This document shows positions 43,949-52,760 of a DNA stretch of 64,000 nt, piece after piece. The notes under the pieces are model-generated. The model was not told the DNA's origin. It worked only from the letters and a program-made list of their open reading frames with translations, and made no database searches. The position numbers were made by a program, and so were the translations under genes. Source of the DNA: Candidatus Thorarchaeota archaeon (GTDB taxonomy: Archaea; Asgardarchaeota; Thorarchaeia; Thorarchaeales; Thorarchaeaceae). The stretch spans positions 23,239 to 87,238 of the forward strand of contig JAGXKG010000002.1 in assembly GCA_018335335.1 (NCBI GenBank), given 5' to 3'. Numbering within the stretch: position 1 is the first letter of the stretch; each line of letters starts with the position of its first letter.

Positions 43949-45268
43949 ATGGCTAAATTGGAAGCTAGAATAGCACATATCTCTGATACACATCTCGGCA
44001 CAAGATTCCGAGAAGGTGTCAAACACAATGCTTGGCGTGTTGAGATGAGAAGCCGCCTCTTAGAACATGATTTTTACGATCGCTTCGAAGAGATCTTCAA
44101 TAAAATAGCCAGCTTGGATCCCTTGCCTGCCCTCATCGTACATGCTGGAGACTTGTATGATTCACCATGGGAAAACAACCCATCACAACCTCCAGTAGTT
44201 GCTCAAGAAACCGCACTATCCGTCATGAAGGGATTCACAGAAGATACAGGAGTCCCTATCCTCATCATAGAAGGCAATCATGGTCTTTATCGTACATTAG
44301 ATGTTTCTCTTCTGAATCCACTAGAGATGTCAATTCCTGGCCTAGATGTTGCTACTCAGATGGATTTGAAGAAAGCATTTGCCACTGGTGAACCCCTTGT
44401 TCATTCCTATGACAAGCTGGATGTCTACTGCTATCCCTTCCTTGAGTATTCAGTTCTTGAGAAGAGCAACAATGTAGCCAATTTCAACGATTGGATTCTT
44501 ACTCATCAGAAACCTGATAGTGAGCGTCTTTCCGTTGCAGTTGCACATGGCATGACCTTGGACCGTTCTCTTTACGAACAGATGTTTAGTTTAGGATATG
44601 ATTACCTTGCTCTTGGTCACGATCATCACCAACACAAACACTCGGATAGGGCTTGGTATGCTGGTTCACCTGAAAGATGGCGGTTTGATGAGACGAAGCA
44701 CGAGAAGGGCTTCTTAGTTGTTGATTTGAAATCGGATGAAATGCCCAAGGTGCAACCCCATCATCTGGAGTTTTCACGTCCTGTTTACAATGAGAGAATC
44801 AAAATCGAGAAAGATGACACCATCGAATCCCTAATTGAACACGTGGAAGGCTGGCTAGTTGACAATGGAATCCGAGGTGATTGGAATCCTGATACAGCAG
44901 CGCGTGTGCGACTGGTATTCGAAGGCAAATCAACGAAGCTGAGCTCGATGGAGCTCAACATGGCCATGGAAACATTGCGAATGAGGCTTCTATCCCAAGA
45001 TTCCGGTTACAATATCGTTCAGCTAGTGTGGAGCATAAGGCAAGAGGACATGGAACATGCAAAAGCTGCTTACCCTGAAATTCAAAGCGAGTATCTTATC
45101 GAGGATCCAGAAACTGATTTCAAGAATTATCTTGATACTTTAGAGCTTGACGAATCGCTAGATGTTAACACACTTGTTGCAATTACTGTACGAGCACTGA
45201 GGACTTCAGTCAATCCTGACAAAGACAAACTTGTTTATGACGATTTGCTGGAGGACGGAATAGAATGA
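43949..45268 (+). CDS. mre11: Mre11 nuclease
   Basis: 439-residue calcineurin-like nuclease of the MR complex. Phosphodiesterase motifs are in order: AHISDTHLG, HAGDLYDS, IEGNHG, VAHGMTL and LALGHDHHQ. The C-terminal part (about 290-439) is the capping/Rad50-binding region. It removes blocked ends at double-strand breaks with Rad50. ATG 43949 lies two bases after the herA stop. Confidence 0.96.
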   Translation: MAKLEARIAHISDTHLGTRFREGVKHNAWRVEMRSRLLEHDFYDRFEEIFNKIASLDPLPALIVHAGDLYDSPWENNPSQPPVVAQETALSVMKGFTEDTGVPILIIEGNHGLYRTLDVSLLNPLEMSIPGLDVATQMDLKKAFATGEPLVHSYDKLDVYCYPFLEYSVLEKSNNVANFNDWILTHQKPDSERLSVAVAHGMTLDRSLYEQMFSLGYDYLALGHDHHQHKHSDRAWYAGSPERWRFDETKHEKGFLVVDLKSDEMPKVQPHHLEFSRPVYNERIKIEKDDTIESLIEHVEGWLVDNGIRGDWNPDTAARVRLVFEGKSTKLSSMELNMAMETLRMRLLSQDSGYNIVQLVWSIRQEDMEHAKAAYPEIQSEYLIEDPETDFKNYLDTLELDESLDVNTLVAITVRALRTSVNPDKDKLVYDDLLEDGIE

Positions 45269-47352
45269 AGCTACTCTCCATTGAACTACAGAATTTCAAA
45301 CCCTTTAGGGATCTAAAGCTTCCCGAACAAGGGGGAGAGTTGCCTGAAGGTCTCATTCTAATTCAGGGGCGCAATTCAAGCGGAAAATCGAGCCTTTTCG
45401 AAGCTATTCTCTGGGGTTTTTGGGGCCCTTCTGCTGTGAATCTGACGAACGAAGAACTGATTAGTTTCACCTCGTCATTCTGCAGAGTCAAGTTGTTGTT
45501 TGAAGTTGGAGGTACTGAATACAAAATTGACCGATCGTATGACCCTGCAACAGGCATGGACGTTGCAATTTTTACTCGCAAAGGGAACAAATGGAGACGC
45601 ATTGCACACAAGAGCCGATCCGTCGAACGTGAGCTTGAGAAAATATTGAACTTGGACTGGGACCAGGCTCGAGATACGCTCCTGGTACGCCAAGGCGAGG
45701 TTTCCCGCATTGCCAATGCCACTCCTGCCAAGCTCAGGGATTTGCTCATCGACATATACAATATCGGACTACTCAATGATATGTCCGACCACATAAACCA
45801 TCTTGAGTCAGATCTTGAAGCACGTTTTCGAAGCCTTGAGGTAGATTACGTCAAACCGTCCCATATTGAAGAACAAATAAAGGACACTAGGGAGCGGGAA
45901 ACGCGCCTTCAGAAATCACTCAAAGAGAAACAAGATGAAATATCAAGCACAAAGAAGCTGTTGACCCGGTTACCTTCATCGAGTGAATTGGATAGTATCC
46001 GCACCATCATCGATAGACTGGAGCATAAGAAAACGGATTACGAACGGGCGGTAACTAATAGAGACGAGTATTTGGAAAATGCTGGTCTCGTGAGTGCTGA
46101 AGTAGAAGTTGTGAAAGCAAGATACCGGTCTCTGAAGAAGGAGTCCAAACAAATTCGCTCCAGACGGAAGGAGCTTGAGAACGAGATATCTTCAATCGAC
46201 CGTGAGATGGGCGAAATATTGGGAACGAGAAAGGACCTTCTGAAGAAAATCGGTACGCTTGAGGGTTCTGCTGAGACGGATGAAGAAGGAAAAGGCGTGT
46301 GCCCGACCTGTTCCAAGCCTCTCTCTGAACACGAGAAAGAATGCATCTTGAGCGATTATCAGGAGCGAATCACTGAGGGCAAGTCGCGATATGAACAGCT
46401 GAAATCAACACGATCAGAGTTGAAATCAGAGGTTGAAGATATTGATTCAAGACTAGAACAAGTGATGAAGGCAATTGAAGCAGTAACCGGAATGAAGGAG
46501 AAGCAGAAGGATGTTGATGAAGCTGCAGATGCAGTTGAACAGCTATCCAAAGAATTAGAGCAGGCTGTTACTGATATCGGTGTGGATGAAATCGACAAAT
46601 TACTTGAGAAACACGATGTCGAAAGCATTGTTGAATTGCAACGGAAGATCGCAGTTCTAAGCAGTAGTGTCTCATCCCTTGAGAGAGATTGCAAAGAGAT
46701 TGAGGAGAATATCTCGGAAGAACACAAACGCATATCTGAGCTTGAACAGAAGAAGTCTGAGATGAATGATATTGGCAAAGAAATAGACCGTCTCAAAGAA
46801 CTGAACACTCATGCCAAATACGTGCGACGAAAATTGGTCAAAGGATTCGTTGCTGACTATGTGTTTCAAAAGCGACTAATCGGTATTATTCGAGGTGCGA
46901 CGAACCAGTATGTACAGGCTTTCACTGGCGGTCAGTACACTAATGTTGACCTCGAACCAACTGCTGCAAGAGGTAGGTCTGGACCTGGCCTTTCTCTGGT
47001 TTTGTGGGATGAACGTGACAATGCTCGCAAGAACGCATCGCAACTTAGTTTCGGAGATCGCACTGCGATAAGTCTAGGTCTGAGACTAGGCATCAGCAGA
47101 ACAATGAGTGGTATTCGCCCTCTGAAAGAGAGTCCCGCCATAGCACCTCGGGTGAGATCCGTTCTGCTGGATGAACCTCTCGGTGGGTTGGATGCGCAAA
47201 GAAGAAGCTCTGTGGTACGGACTCTGGTCAATGACGAGAGCTTTGAGCAGATTATGCTGATAACCCATACCGACGTGCAGGAGTGGGAAGGGGTACCCAC
47301 AATTGATATCATAAAAAGTGGCAAAACGAGCACTGCAACTCTGCAGATGTAA
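45265..47352 (+). CDS. rad50: Rad50 ATPase
   Basis: 695-residue SMC-like ATPase of the MR complex. Walker A is GRNSSGKSS (about residues 35-43), the Q-loop VRQGEVS (about 141), and the zinc hook CPTC (residues 346-349) sits at the apex of two coiled-coil arms (about 190-345 and 350-540). Signature LSFGDRTA and Walker B LLDEPLGGLD are at the C-terminus. The coils are short compared with the 850-900 residues of many Rad50 proteins. It overlaps mre11 by four bases (ATGA). Confidence 0.96.
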   Translation: MKLLSIELQNFKPFRDLKLPEQGGELPEGLILIQGRNSSGKSSLFEAILWGFWGPSAVNLTNEELISFTSSFCRVKLLFEVGGTEYKIDRSYDPATGMDVAIFTRKGNKWRRIAHKSRSVERELEKILNLDWDQARDTLLVRQGEVSRIANATPAKLRDLLIDIYNIGLLNDMSDHINHLESDLEARFRSLEVDYVKPSHIEEQIKDTRERETRLQKSLKEKQDEISSTKKLLTRLPSSSELDSIRTIIDRLEHKKTDYERAVTNRDEYLENAGLVSAEVEVVKARYRSLKKESKQIRSRRKELENEISSIDREMGEILGTRKDLLKKIGTLEGSAETDEEGKGVCPTCSKPLSEHEKECILSDYQERITEGKSRYEQLKSTRSELKSEVEDIDSRLEQVMKAIEAVTGMKEKQKDVDEAADAVEQLSKELEQAVTDIGVDEIDKLLEKHDVESIVELQRKIAVLSSSVSSLERDCKEIEENISEEHKRISELEQKKSEMNDIGKEIDRLKELNTHAKYVRRKLVKGFVADYVFQKRLIGIIRGATNQYVQAFTGGQYTNVDLEPTAARGRSGPGLSLVLWDERDNARKNASQLSFGDRTAISLGLRLGISRTMSGIRPLKESPAIAPRVRSVLLDEPLGGLDAQRRSSVVRTLVNDESFEQIMLITHTDVQEWEGVPTIDIIKSGKTSTATLQM

Positions 47353-47414
47353 GAATCCGGTATGTTGTTACTTGAGAAAAAAGGTTAATGTAGCTGATAC
47401 CAACTATACAGCAC

Positions 47415-48908
47415 ATGAGCTACAGAAATCGGACCAAGAAACTCATCTTCAAATACGGTCCTCTTGTGTTGATTCTCCTGGTGGGGCTATTTGTCTGGAC
47501 GTGGGTGTTTACTACTGCTGTAGCTCATTACTTGGAAACGCCAATCTGGAATAGGCGGGGCGTCTGGCTTGGCCCAGGCGTTGAACCCGGCGAGTTCCAA
47601 TTATTTGGTTTCACTATTCCGTATCAGTTCGAAGGATACACAGACTACAGCTTCTTTTACGCGCATTGGGGTCACAATATACTGCGGGGTGTCCTCCCCT
47701 ACGGTGAGGAGTTCGGTCATATTGTGATTGACGGAGTAGAGAATAACAATGGACTCTACATGTTTCCGCCATATACAGCTCTATTCTACGGTCTTGGGAT
47801 TCTGATTCCTGTTGATGATTGGGGAATCGGTCTACTAATCGCCATCTGCGGCTACCTCACCGCGTTTCCAGTGTACGGAATAGCCAAGGAGTTATCATCA
47901 AACAGGCGGGTTGGTGAGATTGCAGCTCTAACATACTTGCTCAATCCACTCACTCTGTATCATACGACCTATCTCTGGACCAATACTGCGCCCTTCATAT
48001 TGGCTTTCTTCACAGGTTATTATCTCCTGCTACGGAATCACAAATCCTTGGGAACCTTTTGTCTTGTAACCGCTGCGTTGTTCAAACAGACGGCGTGGTT
48101 CTTTGCATTGCCACTTGTTATGCACCTTCTGGTTAAGACCCGGCCGGTATCGGAGGATAAAGGACTGGAATTACCCCCTAACGAATCTTGGTTGGAATAT
48201 CTCATCAGTAGGATTGACATTCTCAGCTTTGCGAAAAACGCATTACTAGCCTGTATTTACGCTGCTATGGTTCTACTGCCCTTCTACTTGGCCCAGCCTC
48301 AGATGATCGACTTCCTCTTACTGGCTGCTGGTGGATTCCCACTAGAATCATTTACTGAACCCCCAAAATACGGACAACCAATGCGATTTCAGGTCCTTCC
48401 TGTCGTAGCTGGCAGACCGAATCTTGCAATGATACTCGATGAAATCATATCAAGTGGTGCTCTTCTCTGGTTTGGTGTAGTCATATTTGGTGGTCTAATG
48501 CTAATTGAAAACAAGAAAGAGTGTCATATGCAACAGTATCTTGGGAGAATCCTGTTCCTGACTATGCTCATGCTGTTCTGGGTGCACCTGATGGGACCGA
48601 GGGGGGTGTTCAAGTACTACTTCACGTTGTTCATTCCATTCTTTTCGATTTTCTCTTCAGCATCTATGATTCAGCAATGTGACGAGCAGGTTAATGTATC
48701 GCTCTCCATGATTTGGTTTCCGTTTGTTGCAACCTTGCTCATTCTGATTCCTCCGCGAAATATCTACCTCATATTCGTTCTGTTGCTATTCATCTGCTAT
48801 TTGCTGGCTGGTCCCATTGGGCAACTGTGGCAAATGGTCACTAAACCCTTCAGAAGACTAGTTCCGGAATCTCTTTCGAATCGAATATTGTCCCACTTCC
48901 ATGGATAG
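47415..48908 (+). CDS. Polytopic glycosyltransferase-like membrane protein, copy 1
   Basis: 497-residue protein with about ten membrane helices. The layout (an N-terminal helix, a large loop with FYAHWGHN and FPPYTALFYG, NPLTLYHTTYLW, FKQTAWFFALP) fits GT-C-type mannosyl- or glycosyltransferases such as GT87, which use lipid-linked sugars. A catalytic Asp/Glu in the first loop (GYTDYSFF) is plausible but not proven. It is paralogous to the next gene. ATG 47415; the pair is separate from the recombination operon (62-base gap). Confidence 0.72.
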   Translation: MSYRNRTKKLIFKYGPLVLILLVGLFVWTWVFTTAVAHYLETPIWNRRGVWLGPGVEPGEFQLFGFTIPYQFEGYTDYSFFYAHWGHNILRGVLPYGEEFGHIVIDGVENNNGLYMFPPYTALFYGLGILIPVDDWGIGLLIAICGYLTAFPVYGIAKELSSNRRVGEIAALTYLLNPLTLYHTTYLWTNTAPFILAFFTGYYLLLRNHKSLGTFCLVTAALFKQTAWFFALPLVMHLLVKTRPVSEDKGLELPPNESWLEYLISRIDILSFAKNALLACIYAAMVLLPFYLAQPQMIDFLLLAAGGFPLESFTEPPKYGQPMRFQVLPVVAGRPNLAMILDEIISSGALLWFGVVIFGGLMLIENKKECHMQQYLGRILFLTMLMLFWVHLMGPRGVFKYYFTLFIPFFSIFSSASMIQQCDEQVNVSLSMIWFPFVATLLILIPPRNIYLIFVLLLFICYLLAGPIGQLWQMVTKPFRRLVPESLSNRILSHFHG

Positions 48909-48919
48909 GGGAGTCTGAA

Positions 48920-50413
48920 ATGGCTGCAAATTCCGACCAAAACTTCATTGGAACGGGTAGATTTCAGAGGCTCCTTGATACTGTTTTTGATTTCATTACA
49001 ACTCATAGGCTGTTTATCACAATCTTAGTAGTTGCCGCCATAGTCTGGACTTGGGTCTTCAACCAGGCAATACCCTACTTCGAACAAGGTACTAGACCAT
49101 TTCGAGCAGCGTGGAACGGTGCCGGTTCAATCGATATTTTTGGTTACACGCTTCAGTATGAGTTTGAGGGGTGGGCCGACTACGACTACTACTACATTAC
49201 TTGGGCGAATCAGTTTCTCGAGGGCCTCATGCCGTATACTGAAAGCTTCGAAACCATCGTGGTGAGAGGTAGAGAATACGCGGTTCCTTACTTCTTTCCT
49301 CCATTATTTCTATACCTTTGTGTTGCTGGGGCTCTGCTACCTATTCATCCATATGGCATTGGTGCGCTAATTTCCCTGTTTGGATTCATTACTGCATTTC
49401 CGGTATATGGTATTGTCAACTACTTGGCCAATAATAGAACACGGGCCGCGCTTTCTGCCGCGGCATACTTGTTTAATCCTCTAGTGCTTTACCATACGAC
49501 ATTCGAGTGGCTCAATCCCGCTCCCTTTGTTTTCTTCATATTCTTGGGATTCTATTTGTTGATGAAACAGCATCGTCTCTCTGGCACTCTTGCTGTAGTA
49601 ACTGCTGGTCTGTTTAAACAAACAGCTTTTTTCTTCGGTCTCCCTCTGATTGCCTACTTGCTGAAACGCGCCCCTGAAAGAGGGTTGGAACAGCCAGAAT
49701 CTGATAGTAATACTGGGGAGAATGATGAAGAGGCTGGTGATGAGCTAGATCTCTTCGGTTTTGCGAAGTTTGCACTATTGGCAGTTGCTTATGCTGCCAT
49801 AGTTTCTTTTCCCTATTCGCTTAATCCTGGTTCCTATCTTGAGTATATTTTCCAGCGTGCTGGAGCTACCCTCCTTGAGGATTTATCTTCACCGCCTGCA
49901 GGAAATCAACCCATCACTTTCACTGTGCTTTTGATTGTACTAGGGTCTCCCCCTGGAATCACACAAGTTGTGAATCTGATGAATTACTATTCGATAGGCC
50001 TTCTCGCAGGATTGTTGCCACTATTTGCTCTCATGCTTTTCGAGAAGAAGAATGATGATTATCTTCGCTCCTACTGGAAGCGAATGTTCTTCCTGACGAT
50101 GTTACTTATAATCTGGCTTCACTTGTGGTCTCCTCGCGGGATTTACAAGTACTATCTTGTGGTTGTCATTCCCTTTCTCTGCATTTTCTCTGCATCCGAT
50201 ATGTGCTCACCGAATGTCTCTGTTTCGAAGCCAAGAATAATGAGTGTAACTAATCCGTTGCTACTGACTATGCTGCTGTTGCTTCCCAGCAGAAATGTCT
50301 ACCTGGGCTTTCTTCTCTTGATTTTCTTGCTTTACCAGTTCCACAGGCCTTTGGGTCAGTTTTATGGGTGGATATCGAATCGCCTGTCCTCTTTGATGCG
50401 CCTTCATAGATAG
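48920..50413 (+). CDS. Polytopic glycosyltransferase-like membrane protein, copy 2
   Basis: 497-residue paralogue of the previous gene with the same helix pattern. Shared elements are FEGWADYDYY (copy 1: FEGYTDYSFF), FPPLFLYLC, NPLVLYHTTFEW and LFKQTAFFFGLP. The long cytoplasmic or periplasmic loop differs (rich in Glu/Asn at residues about 255-275). It starts 11 bases after copy 1, so the two are cotranscribed and may act together on a glycolipid or protein glycan. Confidence 0.72.
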   Translation: MAANSDQNFIGTGRFQRLLDTVFDFITTHRLFITILVVAAIVWTWVFNQAIPYFEQGTRPFRAAWNGAGSIDIFGYTLQYEFEGWADYDYYYITWANQFLEGLMPYTESFETIVVRGREYAVPYFFPPLFLYLCVAGALLPIHPYGIGALISLFGFITAFPVYGIVNYLANNRTRAALSAAAYLFNPLVLYHTTFEWLNPAPFVFFIFLGFYLLMKQHRLSGTLAVVTAGLFKQTAFFFGLPLIAYLLKRAPERGLEQPESDSNTGENDEEAGDELDLFGFAKFALLAVAYAAIVSFPYSLNPGSYLEYIFQRAGATLLEDLSSPPAGNQPITFTVLLIVLGSPPGITQVVNLMNYYSIGLLAGLLPLFALMLFEKKNDDYLRSYWKRMFFLTMLLIIWLHLWSPRGIYKYYLVVVIPFLCIFSASDMCSPNVSVSKPRIMSVTNPLLLTMLLLLPSRNVYLGFLLLIFLLYQFHRPLGQFYGWISNRLSSLMRLHR

Positions 50414-50458
50414 GCAAGAATCCATCCTAGATAGCCAATTACGAGAGAATAGGGTTTT

Positions 50459-51643
50459 CTACTTCTTATCTGCTTTTGAAGACTCAAGCTCATCCTGTTT
50501 TTTGCTTAGTCTCTTTGCGAGTCCTTCGAGTCTTTTAGTGAGTTTCTCTGTTTGTTCTTCAAATACTTCCTTTGAGATTGCTCCAGAGGAATGCCTGCTT
50601 TCGACGTGTTCTTTCAGCTTGGTTATAGAGCCCATTTCTTTCTCGATCGATTTGATTTCGTTTTCTATAGATTCTCTAGTGCTTGTTTCTTGGCTCTTGA
50701 ATTGTTTGGTTGGTATGACTAAACCAAGCTGAGACTGTGTAGACTCCGCAAAGGACCTGAATTCTTCTCGCAGACTCTCAATGTTTTCATTCACTGCAGA
50801 AACTCTCTTTTGGGTCTCTTCAATGGAGTCCTGTAATTCGAATACCGTTGAGATAAGACGCCTAAGCGCGTTCTCGGTGTCTTTTGCGACTTTACCGTAC
50901 TCACCAGCTGGTTCCGATTTGGTCTTACTGACAGGCTCCTCGGTTTCCTCTCTCGTTACATCTGCCATTGGCGTTCCTTGGGCCGTCAGCCAGTTGAACG
51001 CATTCACAGCGAAAGTCTTGTTCCCTTGATGTTGAATTCCTCCACCATTTCTCCAAATCTCATAGCTGCCGATACACAATACTCTGCCTTCTCCATGCTC
51101 TGTTACTGCAACAATCTGTGCATTTGCCGGATCCCCTGTCCCTGACGTCGTTGCTACTGGTGTTGCTTTCTTTGAAGTCTGTAAACTGCACCCTGATGGA
51201 TAGAGGAGTTCGTTAACATTTTCTGTGATTGGGTGATCTACTACGTTGTCACTTATGACCATGGTTGGCAATCCAGCATTGTTCCTAGAATCTTTTACAG
51301 CTGTATTCTGAAATCTTATGCCGAATTTCTGAGATAGCTTTGTCTGATTATTCATCAGCCCCTTGTCACCACCTGATAACGAGAGCAGAATCAATCCGCC
51401 GCCATCATCTACGAATTTCTCTAAAGCGGTGATTTCTTCTTTTCGTAACTTGGAGCTATTTGGACATCCAAATACTATGACATCTGCACGTTTTATTTCA
51501 TCAGCCAAAATCATGTACTCCGTATATGGCTGGACGTCAAAACCATTATTGCGCAGAAGATTGCCGAGGTCCGAATAGGTGGAATCGAGCTTTCCGCGTT
51601 CATTTTGTGTTTCATCGAAGAAGGCAAGCTTTCTTGGACTCAC
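50459..51643 (-). CDS. GIFT/ThuA-like alpha/beta domain fused to coiled coil
   Basis: 394 residues. The N-terminal domain (about 1-220) is of the GATase-like/GIFT kind also seen in GldG and IFT52 proteins, with DVIVFGCPNSS, FVDDGGGLILLSLSGGD and EGRVLCIGS. The remaining part (about 240-394) is coiled coil, with no membrane helix or signal peptide, so it is cytoplasmic. A homologous first domain exists in the 24.8-27.2 kb protein. The function of archaeal members is unknown. ATG 51643. Confidence 0.78.
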   Translation of the reverse strand: MSPRKLAFFDETQNERGKLDSTYSDLGNLLRNNGFDVQPYTEYMILADEIKRADVIVFGCPNSSKLRKEEITALEKFVDDGGGLILLSLSGGDKGLMNNQTKLSQKFGIRFQNTAVKDSRNNAGLPTMVISDNVVDHPITENVNELLYPSGCSLQTSKKATPVATTSGTGDPANAQIVAVTEHGEGRVLCIGSYEIWRNGGGIQHQGNKTFAVNAFNWLTAQGTPMADVTREETEEPVSKTKSEPAGEYGKVAKDTENALRRLISTVFELQDSIEETQKRVSAVNENIESLREEFRSFAESTQSQLGLVIPTKQFKSQETSTRESIENEIKSIEKEMGSITKLKEHVESRHSSGAISKEVFEEQTEKLTKRLEGLAKRLSKKQDELESSKADKK

Positions 51644-51754
51644 TAGGCAACAACTCGCTCAGGTATTTAGTTGTCTAACGTAACACGCTTGCTAATGAGA
51701 CTTGTGCCGTTGTCTTGCGAATCGCTTATTTCAGTTGTTTCAAACAGGAGTCGT

Positions 51755-52180
51755 ATGAATGATAATGATTGCCTCTTTTGTAAGATGGTAAACAGTGAAA
51801 TCCCTGCTAGTGTTGTCTACGAGGATAACATATGCATGGCTTTCATGGATATATATCCCATAGCGGAAGGTCACTGTCTACTTATTCCGAAGAAACATTA
51901 CGATAATACGTTAGATGCAGATCCTATGGTGATGTCTTATCTATCTGAGAAACTCATTGAATTGAATCAGAAGGTAAACCGTGTTGTCGAACCGGATGGA
52001 ATTCTGAATGTGGTTGCAAATGGTAAAGGAGCGGGTCAGGAAATCCCACATTTGCATATCCACATTATTCCACGTAATCACGGCGATGAATTTGGTTTCA
52101 GGTACCCGGAGGGTTACCGTGATGAGTCAACACCACGAGAAGATCTCAACAAACTCGCCGAAAAAATCCGTGATGCCTAA
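51755..52180 (+). CDS. HIT-family nucleotide hydrolase/transferase
   Basis: 141-residue HIT protein. A zinc-binding CLFC near the start and the histidine triad HLHIHIIP are clear. Members hydrolyse AMP-lysine/AMP-phosphoramidates or dinucleotides such as Ap4A. ATG 51755, directly downstream of AGGAG, is preferred over the 28-residue extension. It overlaps the end of the convergent PPC-domain gene by four bases. Confidence 0.94.
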   Translation: MNDNDCLFCKMVNSEIPASVVYEDNICMAFMDIYPIAEGHCLLIPKKHYDNTLDADPMVMSYLSEKLIELNQKVNRVVEPDGILNVVANGKGAGQEIPHLHIHIIPRNHGDEFGFRYPEGYRDESTPREDLNKLAEKIRDA

Positions 52181-52614
52181 AGGATGTCAAGTAGATGTAG
52201 GCCTGTGGCTTCATCCTTGCTGCGGTGTAGCTCTGAATCAAAGGCCCAGATGATAACTTCGATTGTTGCACCCGCCTTACAGCCTTCCGCGACATGACCA
52301 CCATAACAATTGCCTTTATGGTCCGCGGCAACCATGTGAGCGTGAATAACAACCTCATCACCATGCCTTGCAATATTACCCATACTAGAGACGACCTCTA
52401 GATCACCATCGCCAACATCGAAGTACTTGTACTCGTTCTTCTCGCGGTCAAAGTATCCAAACTTAGCGTGTGAAACCGCTCCAATAAGCTTCAAGGCTCC
52501 AGCCTTGATATTGTGCTCATGAACCACTTCTTCTATCTTTTCTAGAATGTCTTCACCAGTTTCCAGTCTCGCAACTACAACTCGATCCAATCCAGCTGAA
52601 ATACTACCAACCAT
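52177..52614 (-). CDS. PPC/DUF296 domain protein
   Basis: 145-residue single PPC (plants and prokaryotes conserved) domain. The metal-binding histidine motif VIHAHMVAADH, the GGHVAEGC motif and TIEVII strand, the SMGNIARHG turn and C-terminal GLHLLDIL are as in the family. These proteins form trimers and some bind DNA, but the function in archaea is not established. ATG 52614 lies opposite the polymerase promoter. Confidence 0.92.
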   Translation of the reverse strand: MVGSISAGLDRVVVARLETGEDILEKIEEVVHEHNIKAGALKLIGAVSHAKFGYFDREKNEYKYFDVGDGDLEVVSSMGNIARHGDEVVIHAHMVAADHKGNCYGGHVAEGCKAGATIEVIIWAFDSELHRSKDEATGLHLLDIL

Positions 52615-52760
52615 GACTATCCCTGCTAAGCTACTGGATGAACATCTGCCTAATGAACGACTCGAAAACCGCGAAAATCACCTCAGCTATTAGCTATTGG
52701 GAAGTGCTTATCAGTCTGAAACAATTTCAACATACAAGGAAATTTGGGGAAACGAATCCG

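Noticed and set aside
46359..46808. 149-codon minus-strand ORF within rad50
   Set aside because: Serine/phenylalanine-rich antisense of the coiled-coil coding sequence; no start signal or family resemblance.
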